Counted from the first letter of the stretch, positions 8,726-14,951 are shown. The stretch is DNA of 16,350 bases from an uncultured bacterium (GCA_934875675.1 CAKXIK010000016.1:1-16350), one strand, 5' to 3'. Made by a program: numbers and translations. The notes: generated by a model from the sequence alone, not told the origin.

Positions 8726-8908
8726 TTACGCTTCCTTCTTCACAACTTCCTTACCGTTGTAGTATCCGCAATTTGCACACACTCTATGCGGGCGTTTGTA
8801 TTCGCCGCACTGCGGGCACTTCATCAGAGCCGGGGCGTCGAGCTTCCAAACGTTTGAACGTCTTTTATCTCTTCTGGCCTTGGATACTTTTCTCTTCGGT
8901 ACCGCCAT
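8726..8908 (-). CDS. rpmF: 50S ribosomal protein L32
   Basis: This 60-aa ribosomal protein of the large subunit begins with the canonical MAVPKRKVSKARRDKRR. A zinc-ribbon CPQC...CANC follows, so this is the zinc-binding paralogue type (all four cysteines kept). The ATG at 8908 has a near-perfect AAGGAGGT seven bases upstream. It follows the yceD gene by 31 bases, the usual pairing, and is followed by a terminator. The plsX gene that often comes next in other bacteria is absent. Confidence 0.97.
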   Translation of the reverse strand: MAVPKRKVSKARRDKRRSNVWKLDAPALMKCPQCGEYKRPHRVCANCGYYNGKEVVKKEA

Positions 8909-8939
8909 CGTCAGCACCTCCTTGCAATAATTCAGAACA

Positions 8940-9437
8940 TTAGCTGATCAGATTTTTCAAAATCTCCAGACGGGGATCCACCGGTTTTGTTCCGCAACGG
9001 CACTCTTCTGTATTCAGATTTGCACCACAACCGGGACAGATTCCTTTGCAATCTTCTTTACAAAGAAATTTGCTCGGAAACTCCAAAAGCATGTCCGTGA
9101 TCGCAAGCTCGTCCATATTCAGACGATACCCTGCTTCCACAACCAAAAACTCGCCTGTATCCTCACCATTCAGTGAGGTGACCAAAACGTGTTCAAATGC
9201 TCTGGAAAATTCCTGTTCCGTTTCTGCCGCACAGCGATCACACGGCATTTTCAGCTGTGTGCTTGCTTGATAAGACAGGCGAACAATTCCGGAGGTGTTC
9301 GATACAGTACCGGAAATCCGGATAGGAGCTGAAAACGGACAACATCCGCCATAAGTCACCTTTGACCAATCCAGTGTATCGGAAAATTCCTTGTGCCCGG
9401 ATTCATCGAAAAACAGCTTTTTCAGTTCCAAAAACAT
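8940..9437 (-). CDS. DUF177/YceD family protein
   Basis: This 165-aa protein is of the YceD (B. subtilis YlbN) family, almost always encoded directly before rpmF. In plants and E. coli the family is linked to 23S rRNA accumulation, but its biochemical role is not settled. The family pattern is clear. A CDRC motif in the middle is followed by a C-terminal cysteine cluster: CKEDCKGICPGCGANLN, then CRCGTKPVDPRLEILKNL. The cysteines suggest a bound zinc. The ATG at 9437 is preceded by AGAGGTG at a normal distance. A perfect consensus promoter lies just upstream, so yceD-rpmF form a two-gene unit. Confidence 0.9.
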   Translation of the reverse strand: MFLELKKLFFDESGHKEFSDTLDWSKVTYGGCCPFSAPIRISGTVSNTSGIVRLSYQASTQLKMPCDRCAAETEQEFSRAFEHVLVTSLNGEDTGEFLVVEAGYRLNMDELAITDMLLEFPSKFLCKEDCKGICPGCGANLNTEECRCGTKPVDPRLEILKNLIS

Positions 9438-9463
9438 AACTGCACCTCTGCACTACTCAAAAT

Positions 9464-9492
9464 ATTATAAGGAAAGAATGCGATTTTGTCAA
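9464..9492 (-). promoter_or_regulatory. Consensus sigma-A promoter of yceD-rpmF
   Basis: TTGACA at 9492-9487 and TATAAT at 9469-9464 (leftward) are separated by 17 bases, an exact consensus promoter. Transcription would start near 9457, about 20 bases before the yceD ATG. A strong promoter fits a ribosomal-protein unit. Confidence 0.85.
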
Positions 9493-9521
9493 GACAATTC
9501 CCACATTTTCTTCTCAAAAGA

Positions 9522-9555
9522 GCAGTCCGCCACCTTTTTGGAGGTGTCGGACTGC
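9522..9555 (-). terminator. Hairpin terminator after the P-loop gene
   Basis: Thirteen-base arms (GCAGTCCGACACC with GGTGGCGGACTGC, one A-G mismatch) flank an eight-base loop, followed by TCTTTTG. It lies 28 bases past the stop at 9583 and just before the yceD promoter. The U-tract is imperfect, so efficiency is uncertain. Confidence 0.65.
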
Positions 9556-9582
9556 CTCTCATAACAGAAATTCTGCCTTAAA

Positions 9583-9999
9583 TCAGATTTCCTGGGCAAT
9601 GTCATTGATGCTTTCCGGAATATCCTGCACATCGGCAGAAACGGAAAGCGTAATCTTGGTTTCAGAAAGCTGTGCCAATGTGTTGAGCTTCTGTGCAAAA
9701 TCAGCCAACTGATTCATGTCATCACCGGCAATTTTGAGGGTAGAATCAACAAAAATATCGGTCACATCATAGTTTCCTGCACAGATGCCGGAAAGAAAAC
9801 CAAACAGTGCATCATAACCGCTGATAGCGTACTGCTCGATATCGACCAAACGGGCTTTGTGATCAATGTCATAGGTCAATTTGGCGCCTTTTTCAATGCA
9901 GACGACGTTGCCGCTGGACGCTTTTACCGCGTCATTTGCCAACTGGATCAGTTTTTTGGTTTTTCCGGAGCCCTTTTTGCCTACAATCAATGTTATCAT
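9583..9999 (-). CDS. Small P-loop ATP-binding protein of unknown function
   Basis: This 138-aa protein has an exact Walker A motif, GKKGSGKT at residues 7-14, right after a short beta strand (ITLIV). A Walker B-like IFVD lies near residue 85. It resembles short clostridial P-loop proteins that databases often call PilT-like or simply ATP-binding; a motility role is unlikely at this length and has no support here. It lacks signal or membrane segments and is probably cytoplasmic. The ATG at 9999 has AGGAGG seven bases upstream. It follows pgi by 50 bases without a clear terminator and may be co-transcribed with it. Confidence 0.75.
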   Translation of the reverse strand: MITLIVGKKGSGKTKKLIQLANDAVKASSGNVVCIEKGAKLTYDIDHKARLVDIEQYAISGYDALFGFLSGICAGNYDVTDIFVDSTLKIAGDDMNQLADFAQKLNTLAQLSETKITLSVSADVQDIPESINDIAQEI

Positions 10000-10049
10000 C
10001 GTAAGTCCTCCTAAGTTTCTATTTTTCCGCCTAAGCGGTGGAAATCCTT

Positions 10050-11393
10050 TTATTGTTTCTTCAGCCGTTCTTCCAAAGCTGCTTTGGCCTCTTCATAACC
10101 CGGCTTGCCAAGCAGAGCGAACATGTTCTTTTTATAGCTTTCCACACCCGGTTGATTAAACGGGTTGACACCCATCACATAACCCGAAATGGCACAGGCT
10201 TTTTCAAAGAAATAGATCAGGTATCCCAGTTCCTTTTCATTTGCTTCTGCGATCTGCAGCACAACGTTTGGTACATTACCGTCTGTGTGTGCCAAAACAG
10301 TGCCTTCAAACGCCTTTTGATTGATATAGGACATGGAACGATCCTTAAGGAAATTGAGTCCATCCACATTTTCCGGATCATCGTTGATATACAGTTCCTG
10401 CTGTGCTTTATTAATCAGCACAACTGTTTCAAACATAATGCGTCGGCCATCCTGAATGTATTGGCCCATGGAGTGCAGGTCGGTGGAAAAAATTACAGAC
10501 GCAGGGAAAATTCCCTTTTGGTCTTTGCCTTCACTTTCACCGAAGAGCTGCTTCCACCATTCATTCATCATCGCAAAGGACGGCTCATAGCTGACGAGCA
10601 TTTCCACCGCTTTGCCCTTACGGTAAAGAATATTACGAATGGCGGCATAACGATAGCAAGGATTCTTTGCAAGATCAGTATCATTGAGTTCATACTGAGC
10701 CTGTGCAGCGCCCTGCATCAGTTCATCAATGTTTGCTCCCGAAACTGCGATCGGAAGCAGACCAACGGCGGTAAGAACCGAATAGCGTCCGCCGACATCG
10801 TCCGGAACAACAAAGGTTTCATAACCTTCGCGGTCAGCAAGCTCTTTGAGTGTACCTTTAGCGCGGTCGGTAGTGCAATAAATCCGGCGGCAAGCTTCTT
10901 CCTTACCATATTTCTTTTCCAGATAATCGCGCAGCACACGGAAAGCGATTGCAGGCTCCGTGGTGGTACCAGACTTAGAAATCATATTGATGGAAACATC
11001 CTTGCCATCACAGATATCGAGCAATTGGCTCAGCGCCGTTGAACTGATGCTGTTACCGGTAAAATAGATGTCCGGCGTATTCTTATTCATTGAGTTATAC
11101 AACGGAGATTTCAAAAATTCAATCGCCGCACGTGCGCCAAGATAAGAACCTCCAATGCCGATTACAATAAAAACATCCGTGTCGGAAATAATTTTCTGCG
11201 CAGCGGCTTTGATGCGTGCGAACTCTTCTCTGTCATAGGCAGAGGGAAGATCAACCCATCCGATATAATCATTTCCCAATCCGGTGCCATTGTGAAGCTG
11301 TTCATGCGCAAGTTTAATTTGCGGCGCAATCCCGGCAAACTCGTCTTCAGCAATAAAACCGGACAAATAACCATCATTCAGTGTAGTGGCCAT
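10050..11393 (-). CDS. pgi: Glucose-6-phosphate isomerase
   Basis: This 447-aa cytoplasmic enzyme interconverts glucose 6-phosphate and fructose 6-phosphate in glycolysis and gluconeogenesis. The sequence shows the SIS-fold motifs GIGGSYLGARA, the phosphate-binding ISKSGTTTEPAIAFR, and the family signature VGGRYSVLTAVGLLP, followed by the conserved NEWWKQLFGESEGK stretch and the C-terminal NPFNQPGVESYKK. The length matches the shorter Firmicute-type enzymes of about 450 aa. The ATG at 11393 is chosen for AGGAGGAAGTAAA immediately before it; a longer frame to 11456 would run through the promoter. The long rightward frame at 10038-11042 is its antisense shadow. Confidence 0.97.
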   Translation of the reverse strand: MATTLNDGYLSGFIAEDEFAGIAPQIKLAHEQLHNGTGLGNDYIGWVDLPSAYDREEFARIKAAAQKIISDTDVFIVIGIGGSYLGARAAIEFLKSPLYNSMNKNTPDIYFTGNSISSTALSQLLDICDGKDVSINMISKSGTTTEPAIAFRVLRDYLEKKYGKEEACRRIYCTTDRAKGTLKELADREGYETFVVPDDVGGRYSVLTAVGLLPIAVSGANIDELMQGAAQAQYELNDTDLAKNPCYRYAAIRNILYRKGKAVEMLVSYEPSFAMMNEWWKQLFGESEGKDQKGIFPASVIFSTDLHSMGQYIQDGRRIMFETVVLINKAQQELYINDDPENVDGLNFLKDRSMSYINQKAFEGTVLAHTDGNVPNVVLQIAEANEKELGYLIYFFEKACAISGYVMGVNPFNQPGVESYKKNMFALLGKPGYEEAKAALEERLKKQ

Positions 11394-11423
11394 TTTACTT
11401 CCTCCTAAATTCTCTGTAGCTAT

Positions 11424-11452
11424 ATCATACAATAAAATGCTGCATATTTCAA
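11424..11452 (-). promoter_or_regulatory. Sigma-A promoter of pgi
   Basis: TTGAAA at 11452-11447 and TATGAT at 11429-11424 (leftward) have a 17-base spacer, with one mismatch to consensus in each box. The start of transcription would be near 11417, about 24 bases before the ATG at 11393. Confidence 0.7.
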
Positions 11453-11543
11453 GCAATGTGCAAGGAATTCAGCAAATGTTTTCATTTTCGCTGTTTTTAT
11501 TGTGTTACGGTCACGCTGGTGAATAGAATTGTGCGATTTTCCA

Positions 11544-12701
11544 TCATCCCGATGTAATCAGAGCCTTACAAAATATAGAAAACAGCGATGAGAACGTGAC
11601 GGGTTCCACTGCATTTGCAGCAACTACCGGAAAACTGCAGAGCTCTTCTTCTCCCAGCATCATACGCACGGTACCCAACAATTGCCCTTCTTCAACCGGG
11701 GCTTCAACATCATTCTGCAGTTCGGCAGTGTAAGTCACTTGGTCTGCAGCTCCTTTTGGCACGAGTACGGCCGAACGGTCAATTTGAGCAATTGCATCCA
11801 CTTGTCGCTGCATCCCGCCCAAAACCGGAACCTGTGACAACAAATCCTCCGGCAGTGTGGGATTTGCAACCGACCAGTTTGCAAATCCGTAATCAAGCAG
11901 CTTTGTTGTAGAAGAAAACCGCAGCACAGAGGTTTCGCATCCAAGCACAACGGAGATTAACTTCAGCCCATCCCGCTCAGCGGTACCGCAAAAACAATTG
12001 CCCGCTTTGTCTGTTGTTCCCGTTTTCAACCCTGTAATTCCTGAATATGTTTTGATAAGTTTGTTCGTATTGGTTAATTGCGTTTTTCCCCCGCGCAGGT
12101 CGTACATCCAGATTGTGGTATAATCAAATATTTTTTCATGTTTTGTGAGCTCACGCGCTGCCAATGCAATATCGTAAGCCGAGGTATACTGCCCGTCTTC
12201 ATCAAATCCCGTCGTATTGAGATAATGGGTGTCATTCATGCCAAGCTGTGCCGCCCGCTCGTTCATTTGATTGAGAAACGCTTCCTCCGATCCTGCAACA
12301 TATTCTGCCAGAGCAACCGTTGAATCATTGGCGGACTGAATTACAACAGAGCGCAGCAGATCTTCGAAGGACATTACTTCGCCCACTTCCAGCCAGATTT
12401 CTGAACCACCCATCGAATTTGCAAACTGGCTTACGGTAACTTCATCCTCCAAGGATACCTGACCGGAATCAAGTGCCTCCATAAACAGCAGCAATGACAT
12501 GATTTTTGTCACCGAACCGCAAGGACGCTTTTCATGTGAATTTTTATCGTACAACACTGCACCGGTATCGGCAGACATTAAAATGGCTGCTTTCGCTTCC
12601 ACTCCGTCAATATCCGCCGCGGCCTTTGGTACCGGTAAAAAGCCAACCAACAGCATCGTCGCAAGTATCATGCATCCTACCCTTTTCCATCGCCTTTTCA
12701 A
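11544..12701 (-). CDS. D-alanyl-D-alanine carboxypeptidase (low-molecular-weight PBP, DacF-like)
   Basis: This 385-aa secreted peptidase removes the terminal D-alanine of peptidoglycan stem peptides. A signal peptide covers residues 1-29 (hydrophobic core MILATMLLVGFL, likely cleavage after KAAA). The active-site motifs are complete: SVTK with Ser63 and Lys66, SAN at 123-125, and KTG at 226-228. A beta-rich C-terminal domain and a final amphipathic stretch (FSSLFSIFCKALI) follow, which may hold the protein on the membrane as in PBP5. Translation appears to begin at a TTG at 12701 with GGGAG eight bases upstream, because no ATG fits the signal peptide. It lies divergent from the spore-coat cotJ operon. 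DacF-type enzymes often act in spore cortex formation, but a vegetative role is equally possible. Confidence 0.92.
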   Translation of the reverse strand: MKRRWKRVGCMILATMLLVGFLPVPKAAADIDGVEAKAAILMSADTGAVLYDKNSHEKRPCGSVTKIMSLLLFMEALDSGQVSLEDEVTVSQFANSMGGSEIWLEVGEVMSFEDLLRSVVIQSANDSTVALAEYVAGSEEAFLNQMNERAAQLGMNDTHYLNTTGFDEDGQYTSAYDIALAARELTKHEKIFDYTTIWMYDLRGGKTQLTNTNKLIKTYSGITGLKTGTTDKAGNCFCGTAERDGLKLISVVLGCETSVLRFSSTTKLLDYGFANWSVANPTLPEDLLSQVPVLGGMQRQVDAIAQIDRSAVLVPKGAADQVTYTAELQNDVEAPVEEGQLLGTVRMMLGEEELCSFPVVAANAVEPVTFSSLFSIFCKALITSG

Positions 12702-12869
12702 ACCTACCGCTCCCTTCGTTCCATTCCATCGTCTGTTATATATATGGCGGTATTCCTCAAAATATTGCGGAAACTTTGATAGAAGATAAAACGGAAATTT
12801 TATCTGTAAAAAAAGATGTTTTTAAGCCTTTGCGGCCATCAGAATTCTTGAATTCGGTCAAGCTTCTGT

Positions 12870-12896
12870 GTCATTTGCCAGCACTCCACATATTGT
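12870..12896 (+). promoter_or_regulatory. Possible sigma-E promoter of cotJ
   Basis: GTCATTT at 12870-12876 and CATATTGT at 12889-12896 are 12 bases apart. They partly match the mother-cell sigma-E pattern (GTCATATT and CATACAnT). In Bacillus the cotJ operon is sigma-E dependent. The match is imperfect and is offered because of the gene it precedes. Confidence 0.3.
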
Positions 12897-12950
12897 GATA
12901 ACGGGTAACTGATAGTTTGGAACGGTTGCCGCAGAAAGGAGACGGATTCT

Positions 12951-13154
12951 GTGAAATATACGGAAATTGCAGCCGATGCTGAAAACAACGGCTGCGAGAT
13001 TAGTTATATGCCCGCTTCGCCAGCACTTGCAATGGCTTATGTTCCCATGCAACAATTTGAAGAAACGTATGACCCGGAACAAGCTCTGGACAACGGAACA
13101 CTCTTCCCTGCGCTGAACAAGCCTTTTCTCGGAAGGTGGGGTGAGCCACGGTGA
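12951..13154 (+). CDS. cotJA: Spore coat-associated protein CotJA
   Basis: This 67-aa protein matches CotJA through the conserved AYVPMQQFEETYDPEQAL and GTLFPALNKPFLG segments. CotJ proteins are made in the mother cell and incorporated into the inner spore coat, where they form a complex with the manganese-catalase-like CotJC. Translation begins at a GTG with AAAGGAG nine bases upstream. The stop overlaps the start of cotJB by four bases (GTGA), so the two are translationally coupled. The gene itself is intact, although the third gene of the operon is broken. Confidence 0.92.
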   Translation: MKYTEIAADAENNGCEISYMPASPALAMAYVPMQQFEETYDPEQALDNGTLFPALNKPFLGRWGEPR

Positions 13155-13411
13155 ACAATCAGGAAATGCTGCTGCGCAGAATTAATGCATTGGACTTTGC
13201 CCTTTGGGAACTGCACATTTTTCTGGACACTCACCCGTGCAATCAGGAAGCGCTGGCAAAACACGATGATCTTTCTCAAAAGAGAATGGTTCTTGCAGAG
13301 CAATATGAGGAACAATACGGCCCGCTCACCATGGATGAAAACACCAAGCGCTGGACCTGGGTAGATTCACCATGGCCATGGGAAACCGATTTTGAGAAGG
13401 GGATGAAATAA
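13151..13411 (+). CDS. cotJB: Spore coat protein CotJB
   Basis: This 86-aa protein is the second member of the cotJ operon. It shows the CotJB features: an N-terminal helical part (LLRRINALDFALWELHIFLDTHP), then YGPLTMDE and the Trp-rich C-terminus WTWVDSPWPWE. It begins at a GTG that overlaps the cotJA stop by four bases and ends three bases before the ATG of the cotJC fragment. CotJB is a structural coat component of unknown biochemical function. The frame is intact, so the disruption lies entirely within cotJC. Confidence 0.93.
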   Translation: MNNQEMLLRRINALDFALWELHIFLDTHPCNQEALAKHDDLSQKRMVLAEQYEEQYGPLTMDENTKRWTWVDSPWPWETDFEKGMK

Positions 13412-13414
13412 ATT

Positions 13415-13549
13415 ATGTTTTCCTATGAAAAAAAACTGCAATATCCGGTTAAAATCGCCACCCCCAACCCTGCGCTTGCTAAATTAATTCTAACACAATA
13501 TGGCGGTCTATATTCCAAAAGTAGATACATAGTATTTCTTGATTTATGA
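13415..13549 (+). pseudogene. cotJC: cotJC, 5' fragment interrupted at codon 31
   Basis: The ATG at 13415 opens with YEKKLQYPVKI, then PNPALAKLILTQYGG. This is the highly conserved N-terminus of CotJC, a manganese-catalase-family coat protein normally of about 200 aa. After codon 31 (GGT at 13505-13507) all resemblance stops. The frame runs 13 unrelated codons (LYSKSRYIVFLDL) to a TGA at 13547-13549. Family members continue with PDGE at this point and later carry the metal-binding residues, all missing here. The sharp break, followed only by mobile-element-like genes, points to an insertion at about 13507, not to decay. The missing part may lie on the far side of the element, outside the window; a deletion cannot be excluded. 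Confidence 0.85.
13500..13515. other. Probable left attachment junction in cotJC
   Basis: CotJC coding similarity ends with the codons for QYGG, and foreign sequence begins at about 13508. Host bases up to GGCGGT meet element bases starting CTATATTCC. Only one junction is visible, so neither a core repeat nor the class of recombinase can be told. The exact base could be off by a few positions. Confidence 0.45.
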
Positions 13550-13587
13550 AGTCTGTTGTGCAATATCTTTTATTTATTTGGAATTAA

Positions 13588-13677
13588 AAAATTGAGAATA
13601 GTACATTCTCCATGGTGACCAAGATTGCCGATGCGCTCGGAATTGAGGATTTGCGCGGTATGAACTTGGAGAAATGA
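13588..13677 (+). pseudogene. Remnant of an XRE-type regulator (C-terminal tail)
   Basis: This frame, opened just after a TAA at 13585, reads KIENSTFSMVTKIADALG, then IEDLRGMNLEK and a TGA. It matches the end of an HTH XRE domain, where the recognition helix is followed by a helix of the form xTLxKIAxALGI and then a short tail. The N-terminal helices are missing, and the only ATG (13612) would leave about 21 residues without DNA-binding capacity. It is therefore a decayed or truncated regulator next to the junction. No ribosome site precedes it. Confidence 0.55.
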
Positions 13678-13744
13678 TAAATACAAGATATGCATAGAAA
13701 AAATAAGGGAAAATAAAAAAGCGGACACCAAATTAGCGACGATC

Positions 13745-13807
13745 ACATAAGGATATATAAATACCAGCCGAAAGATATATACTTTCAGCTGATATTTTGT
13801 CTTATGT
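13745..13807 (-). terminator. Long imperfect hairpin after the small-gene operon
   Basis: Three nested arm pairs are centred near 13777: ACATAAG with CTTATGT, AAATA with TATTT, and AGCTGAAAG with CTTTCGGCT around an ATATATA loop. The inner arm pairs by a U-G wobble in leftward RNA but has a C-A mismatch in rightward RNA, which favours the minus strand. It lies 50 bases after the stop at 13857. It lacks a clean U-run, so it could be a terminator, a small structured RNA or a terminal element of the mobile DNA. Confidence 0.4.
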
Positions 13808-13856
13808 AAGATTATTGGTTCATTAGCTTCCCTTTGGACTTTTTTGTTTGTTCCTT

Positions 13857-13970
13857 TTACGAAAGGATTTCATAAGGATCATACAGAGAATCCGGATTAT
13901 TATTAGATGTAAAGAAATACTTTTTGATTTTCCCGATCTCTGCAGCCAAGGCTTTGTTGGTCATATTCAT
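13857..13970 (-). CDS. Small protein, 37 aa, last of a coupled chain
   Basis: The frame reads MNMTNKALAAEIGKIKKYFF, then 17 more residues ending YDPYEILS and a TAA. I recognise no family; it looks like a short helix followed by a polar tail. It is a plausible gene because its ATG overlaps the stop of the preceding 25-aa frame (ATGA). AAAGGA also lies ten bases upstream, inside that frame. It is the fourth member of a leftward chain in which each gene overlaps the next. Expression is not proven. The rightward hydrophobic frame at 13848-14132 on the opposite strand is taken to be a shadow. Confidence 0.45.
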   Translation of the reverse strand: MNMTNKALAAEIGKIKKYFFTSNNNPDSLYDPYEILS

Positions 13971-14044
13971 TTTGTTTCAATCCTTTCAATTTCGGCAGTT
14001 GCAATTACAAGAATGATCCCTGCTGCAATAATTGCGAATATCAT
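13967..14044 (-). CDS. 25-aa single-span membrane peptide
   Basis: The peptide is MIFAIIAAGIILVIATAE followed by IERIETK. A hydrophobic helix of about 16 residues is followed by a short charged tail, the look of a one-pass membrane micropeptide. Its ATG overlaps the stop of the 63-aa gene (ATGA). Its own TGA overlaps the ATG of the 37-aa gene. AAAAGG stands close before the start, inside the upstream gene. The double overlap is the main support. A membrane-targeted role, for example in phage exclusion, toxicity or signalling, would be speculation. Confidence 0.45.
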   Translation of the reverse strand: MIFAIIAAGIILVIATAEIERIETK

Positions 14045-14232
14045 ACCTTTTCGCCTCTCATTCGCTTTAATCGATGATTCACTGAGATCTGATATTCCAC
14101 ATGAGAATTTCTTTCTTGAATTGCCTGATTAATTTTCTCTACGGATTCTTTGAACTCTATGTACTCCCGGCAACCTCCATGGCAGCCGGGAGTACGTCTT
14201 TGGCATTTATAGCACGGTGCATTATTTCCCAT
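14041..14232 (-). CDS. Small cysteine-rich phage-type protein, 63 aa
   Basis: The N-terminus MGNNAPCYKCQRRTPGCHGG carries four cysteines, C7-x2-C10-x6-C17-x3-C21, a likely zinc knuckle. A charged helical part (EFKESVEKINQAIQERN) and a basic end (HRLKRMRGEKV) follow. Proteins with this CYxC...GCH opening are common on clostridial prophages and conjugative elements; that is recalled, not checked, and their function is unknown. The ATG at 14232 lies inside the end of the 74-aa gene (11-base overlap) with GGAG seven bases upstream. The stop overlaps the next ATG. A perfect 11-base inverted repeat lies within the cysteine-rich region. Confidence 0.7.
   Translation of the reverse strand: MGNNAPCYKCQRRTPGCHGGCREYIEFKESVEKINQAIQERNSHVEYQISVNHRLKRMRGEKV
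14161..14195. repeat. Perfect 11-base inverted repeat inside the 63-aa gene
   Basis: GTACTCCCGGC at 14161-14171 and GCCGGGAGTAC at 14185-14195 are exact reverse complements with 13 bases between them. In the leftward mRNA the loop contains GGAGG. The codons covered encode the TPGCHGGCREY stretch. The stem is much more GC-rich than its surroundings. Confidence 0.7.
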
Positions 14233-14446
14233 GTAGGCACTCCATTTCAGCTATATGTTTTGCGCATCTGGCCATCATTCGGTCAAGGCTCGCGTTTTTT
14301 TCTTCTTCACTGACAAAGGTTTTAGCTTCAATCAGCGTTAGGCTCCCGTCTTCTTCTTTGAGGAACTTCAGCTCCGACCATTTCGTGACTGAACCGTCCG
14401 GGTGCTGGCAATATGAAGTTGAATATGCATACCTTGGCTTTTTCAT
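14222..14446 (-). CDS. Phage-type hypothetical protein, 74 aa
   Basis: This small soluble protein begins with a basic, Tyr-rich segment (KKPRYAYSTSYCQHPDGS). A likely beta strand pair follows (VTKWSELKFLKEEDGSLTLIE), then a helical C-terminus rich in Met, Cys and charged residues (DRMMARCAKHIAEMECLHG). I do not recognise a named family. The ATG at 14446 has AAGGAGG eight bases upstream, a strong site. It is the first gene of a four-gene leftward chain with 63-, 25- and 37-aa members. It is divergent from the 124-aa membrane protein gene. No convincing promoter of its own was found in the 120-base gap. Confidence 0.65.
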   Translation of the reverse strand: MKKPRYAYSTSYCQHPDGSVTKWSELKFLKEEDGSLTLIEAKTFVSEEEKNASLDRMMARCAKHIAEMECLHGK

Positions 14447-14524
14447 CGTTACCGCCTCCTTGGATTATCTTATTCGGTCGAAGCTTGTCACTTGCACTTA
14501 TCTGTTATATTTTTTGAGTCTTTA

Positions 14525-14553
14525 TTGCCCTTTCGCCTTTTGCGTGGTAAAAT
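14525..14553 (+). promoter_or_regulatory. Probable promoter of the 124-aa membrane protein gene
   Basis: TTGCCC at 14525-14530 and TAAAAT at 14548-14553 have a 17-base spacer. Transcription would start near 14560, just before the GAAAGGAAG ribosome site of the ATG at 14577. Confidence 0.5.
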
Positions 14554-14576
14554 TTAGGTGAAAGGAAGTGTTTTAC

Positions 14577-14951
14577 ATGTCTCGTTTTCAAAGAAAACGT
14601 CAAAAGTTAGTAGCGCGCTCGATGCGGGAATTGCTTACAGAAATCAGTAATTGTGATTTTTCAAAATGGGAGAAATTCGATGTTATAAAAATGATTGCTG
14701 TAAGGGAAATCATCAACCGTGGTTTTGTTGGTGGAATCACCTGGAAGGATAATTTTAATCCCCGGGAAATCCGAACCAATTTTGCTTATGTCACATTGGA
14801 CGGATATACATTCCTTGAGCATAAGCATCCGAATTGGAAATCTAATCTTGCGCTCGTCCTTTCGTGCGTGGCAATTATGATGTCCTTCGCCTGCGCATTC
14901 ACTCCGTTCCCAGAGTGGGTTCAGCAATGGATTTCCTCGCTGTTCGGCTAA
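14577..14951 (+). CDS. Hypothetical protein with C-terminal membrane helix, 124 aa
   Basis: I do not recognise a family. The protein has a basic N-terminus (MSRFQRKRQKLVARSMRELL), a mostly helical cytoplasmic-looking middle part, and one clear hydrophobic segment at about residues 94-112 (LALVLSCVAIMMSFACAF). A short tail follows (FPEWVQQWISSLFG). It is probably a tail-anchored membrane protein with the N-terminus inside. The ATG at 14577 has AAAGGAAG eight bases upstream; an in-frame GTG at 14568 sits too close to that site. The last four bases overlap the stop of the convergent 35-aa gene. It is one of two rightward genes in an otherwise leftward part of the element. Confidence 0.7.
   Translation: MSRFQRKRQKLVARSMRELLTEISNCDFSKWEKFDVIKMIAVREIINRGFVGGITWKDNFNPREIRTNFAYVTLDGYTFLEHKHPNWKSNLALVLSCVAIMMSFACAFTPFPEWVQQWISSLFG

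Noticed and set aside
10005..10049. Hairpin between pgi and the P-loop gene
   Set aside because: The stem is only four bases with bulges and the T-tract is absent, so it is not called a terminator.
10038..11042. Long rightward open frame of 334 codons
   Set aside because: It is entirely antisense to pgi, whose motifs are complete. Its translation is Phe/Ile/His-rich with no recognisable domain.
12506..12898. Rightward frame of 130 codons over the start of the carboxypeptidase gene
   Set aside because: It crosses the signal-peptide region of a clear gene on the other strand and has no ribosome site or known motif.
13848..14132. Rightward hydrophobic frame of 94 codons
   Set aside because: It lies opposite three leftward small frames that have ribosome sites and stop-start overlaps. 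It has no ribosome site of its own and no family resemblance.
14464..14491. GTGACA-16-GATAAT as promoter of the 74-aa gene
   Set aside because: The predicted start would fall within the ribosome binding site, leaving no usable leader.
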